Shown here: positions 32,272 through 34,106 of the stretch, piece after piece
Layout of the letters: every line of letters begins with the position of its first letter
Numbering within the stretch: the first letter of the stretch is position 1
IMG/VR virus record: IMGVR_UViG_3300028393_000202
Location: 1-34,106 of that record
Reading direction: 5' to 3' (one strand)
Length of the DNA stretch: 34,106 bases
Source of the DNA: a virus
Translations under genes and position numbers: made by a program
Notes under the pieces: model-generated
Database searches by the model: none
Told to the model about the DNA's origin: nothing
Seen by the model: only the letters and a program-made list of their open reading frames with translations

Positions 32272-32514
32272 TTAGTTTTGATTGTCTGTCTGACTATTAT
32301 CGTTTTGCTCTGCTATAACCTCAATCCATCGTTCTTGTGATTGGCTCCAACTCCAATCACCTTCTGGTTGTATATCACGAATAACCCACCCTGGTGGATA
32401 CCACCAAACAACTTCTTTTCCTTCAGGGCAGTCGGGTTGATCTGGAACTTCAATCCATCCATCTGACTCATCAGTTTGAATTTGTGGTATTGAACCATTT
32501 TTAGAATAAAGCAT
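32272..32514 (-). CDS. Small Trp-rich protein of unknown function
   Basis: This 80-residue protein is conserved-looking but not recognised. It has seven Trp, an acidic body and a loop GWIEVPDQPDCPEGKEVVWW followed by PPGWVIRD. The frequent Trp/Pro pattern suggests a compact domain and perhaps a fibre assembly or adaptor role, because it sits between two fibre-region genes. The C-terminal 15 residues are polar (NDNSQTDNQN) and probably disordered. It starts 8 bases after the LamG-like gene. Confidence 0.75.
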   Translation of the reverse strand: MLYSKNGSIPQIQTDESDGWIEVPDQPDCPEGKEVVWWYPPGWVIRDIQPEGDWSWSQSQERWIEVIAEQNDNSQTDNQN

Positions 32515-32521
32515 ATATCAC

Positions 32522-34105
32522 CTATTGAGTTGGGAAAGGTGCGATTGGTACAGTAGTAACATCTCTTGCAACATTTCGTGTGATGCGAAGTTCATCAATG
32601 TATCCGGGAAAATAAGAGGCAGCTCTATTGCCAGCACCAATATATAATGGGAATCCAGAAGCCGTAGCTGCACCGATTGCACCGCTCCCTCCAGCATCAA
32701 CGCCATTAATATACATAGTTACAACACCTGCATTTTTTACAGCAGCAATATAGTACCAAGTTCCTACTGTTAAAGTTGAAGTGGTAGTAAGAGTTGCGCC
32801 GCCTGTATTATAAAATTGTAAAGCACCAGTGGCGGCTTGAACTCGAAATTCAAATCCTGCAGCACCAGTTCCTCTAGTACCTATAATTGCCATTCCACCA
32901 CTGGCTGCAATTGAAGTTAAGTAAACCCAACATTCAACTGTGAATGCCGATAGTTGAGATATGTCTGTATCAAATGGTGTTCTATATAGATAACTTAACT
33001 GACTACCACCATCAAAATATATTGCGCTTCCACCAAATTGAGACTGAGTTGTGCTTGATTGTGCAGTACCAGTAGTTATAAAATTATTTCTAGAAGTAGC
33101 ATCATAGATACCAAAGTTAGTAAAATTGAGTAGTAATGATGGACTATTAGATGTTGTTGGTGGTAATGTAGGAACATTAATGGTTGATCCATTGATATCC
33201 GTTTGACCTTTTATATATTCAAATCCTGCTATAAATCCATTGAAAAAATTGGCAGAAGTTCTGTCTGCACCAATAACCAGTGTATTCGTTTGATTAAAAT
33301 CGGTAGAAGATGTAGAGCTTCCAGATATATTACCATTTACATACAGAGCAACTGCACCAGTAGTATCCCGACGCACCGAGACATATGTCCATACTCCAGA
33401 AGGTATTGTTATTGTTGATGTAAGAAGTGTTGTGCCAGTATCAATAAAAACCAATTGATTTGAAGCATTTATTTGGAATGTCCATCCAACACCTGATGCT
33501 CCTTTACCTGCAATAGCATGAACAACACCAGCTACCGATCTATATACCCAACAACTGATTGCATAACTCCCAGTCCCGAATTGCAATGGTACGGCATTAG
33601 AAACGGTTAAATAATCTGAAGTTGCACTGGCAAAATATCCACTACCACCAACTAAACTAGTGCTATAATCACTTGTTGGTGCAAATGGAGAGAAGGCTTG
33701 AACATATGCAGTTGTACCTGTTATTGTAAATGTTTTTGCTGTTGTTGCAGTATTTAAATCAGAAAAGTTATTTCCCGAAGCAAATAATAGTGTTTGATTT
33801 GTTGTTGATGTTGAAAGTGGTAATATTGTTGGAGTAAAAGCAACACTATATTTAGCTGTTCCCGACAACACGCTAAAATTAGAAATATAACCGGTATATA
33901 AACTAGTAGTACCGCTATTCCATTGACCAAAAGCAACTGTGCTTGTGGTTTGAGTTCTATTTGTTAATGTTGTTGTTCCCGTTAATGTTTGCAAAGTACC
34001 ATTTATAAAAATAGAAATTGCATTTGCATTAACTGAAATAGCAATATGTGACCATTGATTTAGTGATACTGTTCCATTAGTTATTGCTGTTTTTGCTGCT
34101 CCATC
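32522..34105 (-). CDS. LamG/concanavalin-like repeat tail protein, 5' end outside
   Basis: The frame is open from the right edge and encodes at least 527 residues. Three beta-sandwich domains of the LamG/pentraxin-like type follow one another. The first is cut by the edge (WSHIAISVNANAISIFING). The second, about 140-300, contains YAISCWVYRS, WTYVSVRRDTTGAVALYVNG and FNGFIAGFEYIKG. The third, about 335-515, contains FTVECWVYLTS, WYYIAAVKNAGVVTMYING and FPGYIDELRITRNVARD. Each repeats the same strand-turn pattern (CWVY, W.Y.., (Y/F)(V/I)NG, GYI..(L/F)). Such domains bind sugars in fibre and spike proteins, so a receptor-binding role is likely. The true start and N-terminal attachment domain lie to the right of 34106. 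Confidence 0.9.
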   Translation of the reverse strand, partial: DGAAKTAITNGTVSLNQWSHIAISVNANAISIFINGTLQTLTGTTTLTNRTQTTSTVAFGQWNSGTTSLYTGYISNFSVLSGTAKYSVAFTPTILPLSTSTTNQTLLFASGNNFSDLNTATTAKTFTITGTTAYVQAFSPFAPTSDYSTSLVGGSGYFASATSDYLTVSNAVPLQFGTGSYAISCWVYRSVAGVVHAIAGKGASGVGWTFQINASNQLVFIDTGTTLLTSTITIPSGVWTYVSVRRDTTGAVALYVNGNISGSSTSSTDFNQTNTLVIGADRTSANFFNGFIAGFEYIKGQTDINGSTINVPTLPPTTSNSPSLLLNFTNFGIYDATSRNNFITTGTAQSSTTQSQFGGSAIYFDGGSQLSYLYRTPFDTDISQLSAFTVECWVYLTSIAASGGMAIIGTRGTGAAGFEFRVQAATGALQFYNTGGATLTTTSTLTVGTWYYIAAVKNAGVVTMYINGVDAGGSGAIGAATASGFPLYIGAGNRAASYFPGYIDELRITRNVARDVTTVPIAPFPTQ

Positions 34106-34106
34106 A

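Noticed and set aside
33977-33994. TTG start at 33994 for the LamG-like protein
   Set aside because: The same frame continues upstream to the window edge with domain-like sequence (WSHIAISVNA), so the gene is simply truncated by the window.

Overview
The window is a piece of the genome of a T4-like tailed phage (contractile-tailed myovirus), seen as the strand opposite to transcription: every convincing gene is on the minus strand, so transcription runs from high to low coordinates. The DNA is AT-rich, genes are packed with overlaps of a few bases, and the T4 head/tail gene order 13-14-15-16-17-18-19-20-(67)-(68)-21-22-23 is preserved, followed by a gp3-like gene and the recombination/late-transcription block uvsY-uvsW-55-47-46. 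The compact genes and the exchanged tail-fibre region resemble marine and freshwater T4-like phages more than enteric T4. No photosynthesis or other host-marker gene is present, so I cannot name the host.

Layout in transcription order. (1) 34106-27930 and 27926-21924: adhesion region. It holds a LamG-like repeat protein cut by the window end, two small proteins, a collar/fibre-like repeat protein, a fibre with YadA-head-like repeats, a coiled-coil protein, and a 2000-residue fibre made largely of an alanine/asparagine-rich repeat and ending in an S74-type intramolecular chaperone. (2) 21893-15131: neck and packaging genes 13, 14, 15, two extra small genes, 16, a HAD-phosphatase-like gene and 17. 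(3) 15057-6060: sheath 18, tube 19, portal 20, prohead core genes, an unrecognised 173-residue protein, protease 21, scaffold 22 and major capsid 23. (4) 5945-1: gp3-like tail completion protein, then uvsY, uvsW, a small conserved protein, late sigma factor 55 and nuclease subunits 47 and 46 (46 runs off the window).

Regulation is unusually legible. Eight copies of NATAAATA (T4 late promoter consensus TATAAATA) lie in the short gaps before genes 206-aa, 789-aa, 13, 18, 19, 67-like, 22 and 3-like. A near-consensus host sigma-70 promoter lies before uvsY. Strong hairpin terminators follow gp23 and gp19, and a GC-rich hairpin follows the 789-aa fibre gene. The late genes are therefore probably read by host RNA polymerase carrying gp55, which is encoded here, while the recombination genes have an early/middle-type start.

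I found no defence system, CRISPR array, tRNA or insertion sequence. The most interesting material is modular evolution of exposed virion parts: a gp15 carrying two added domains, one shared with gp14 and one also present as a separate 137-aa gene next door; three adjacent fibre-region proteins ending in the same DGG(S/E)F tag; repeat and insert modules shared between different fibre genes; and a gene that appears to start at ATT. No gene-free stretch exceeds about 125 bases.
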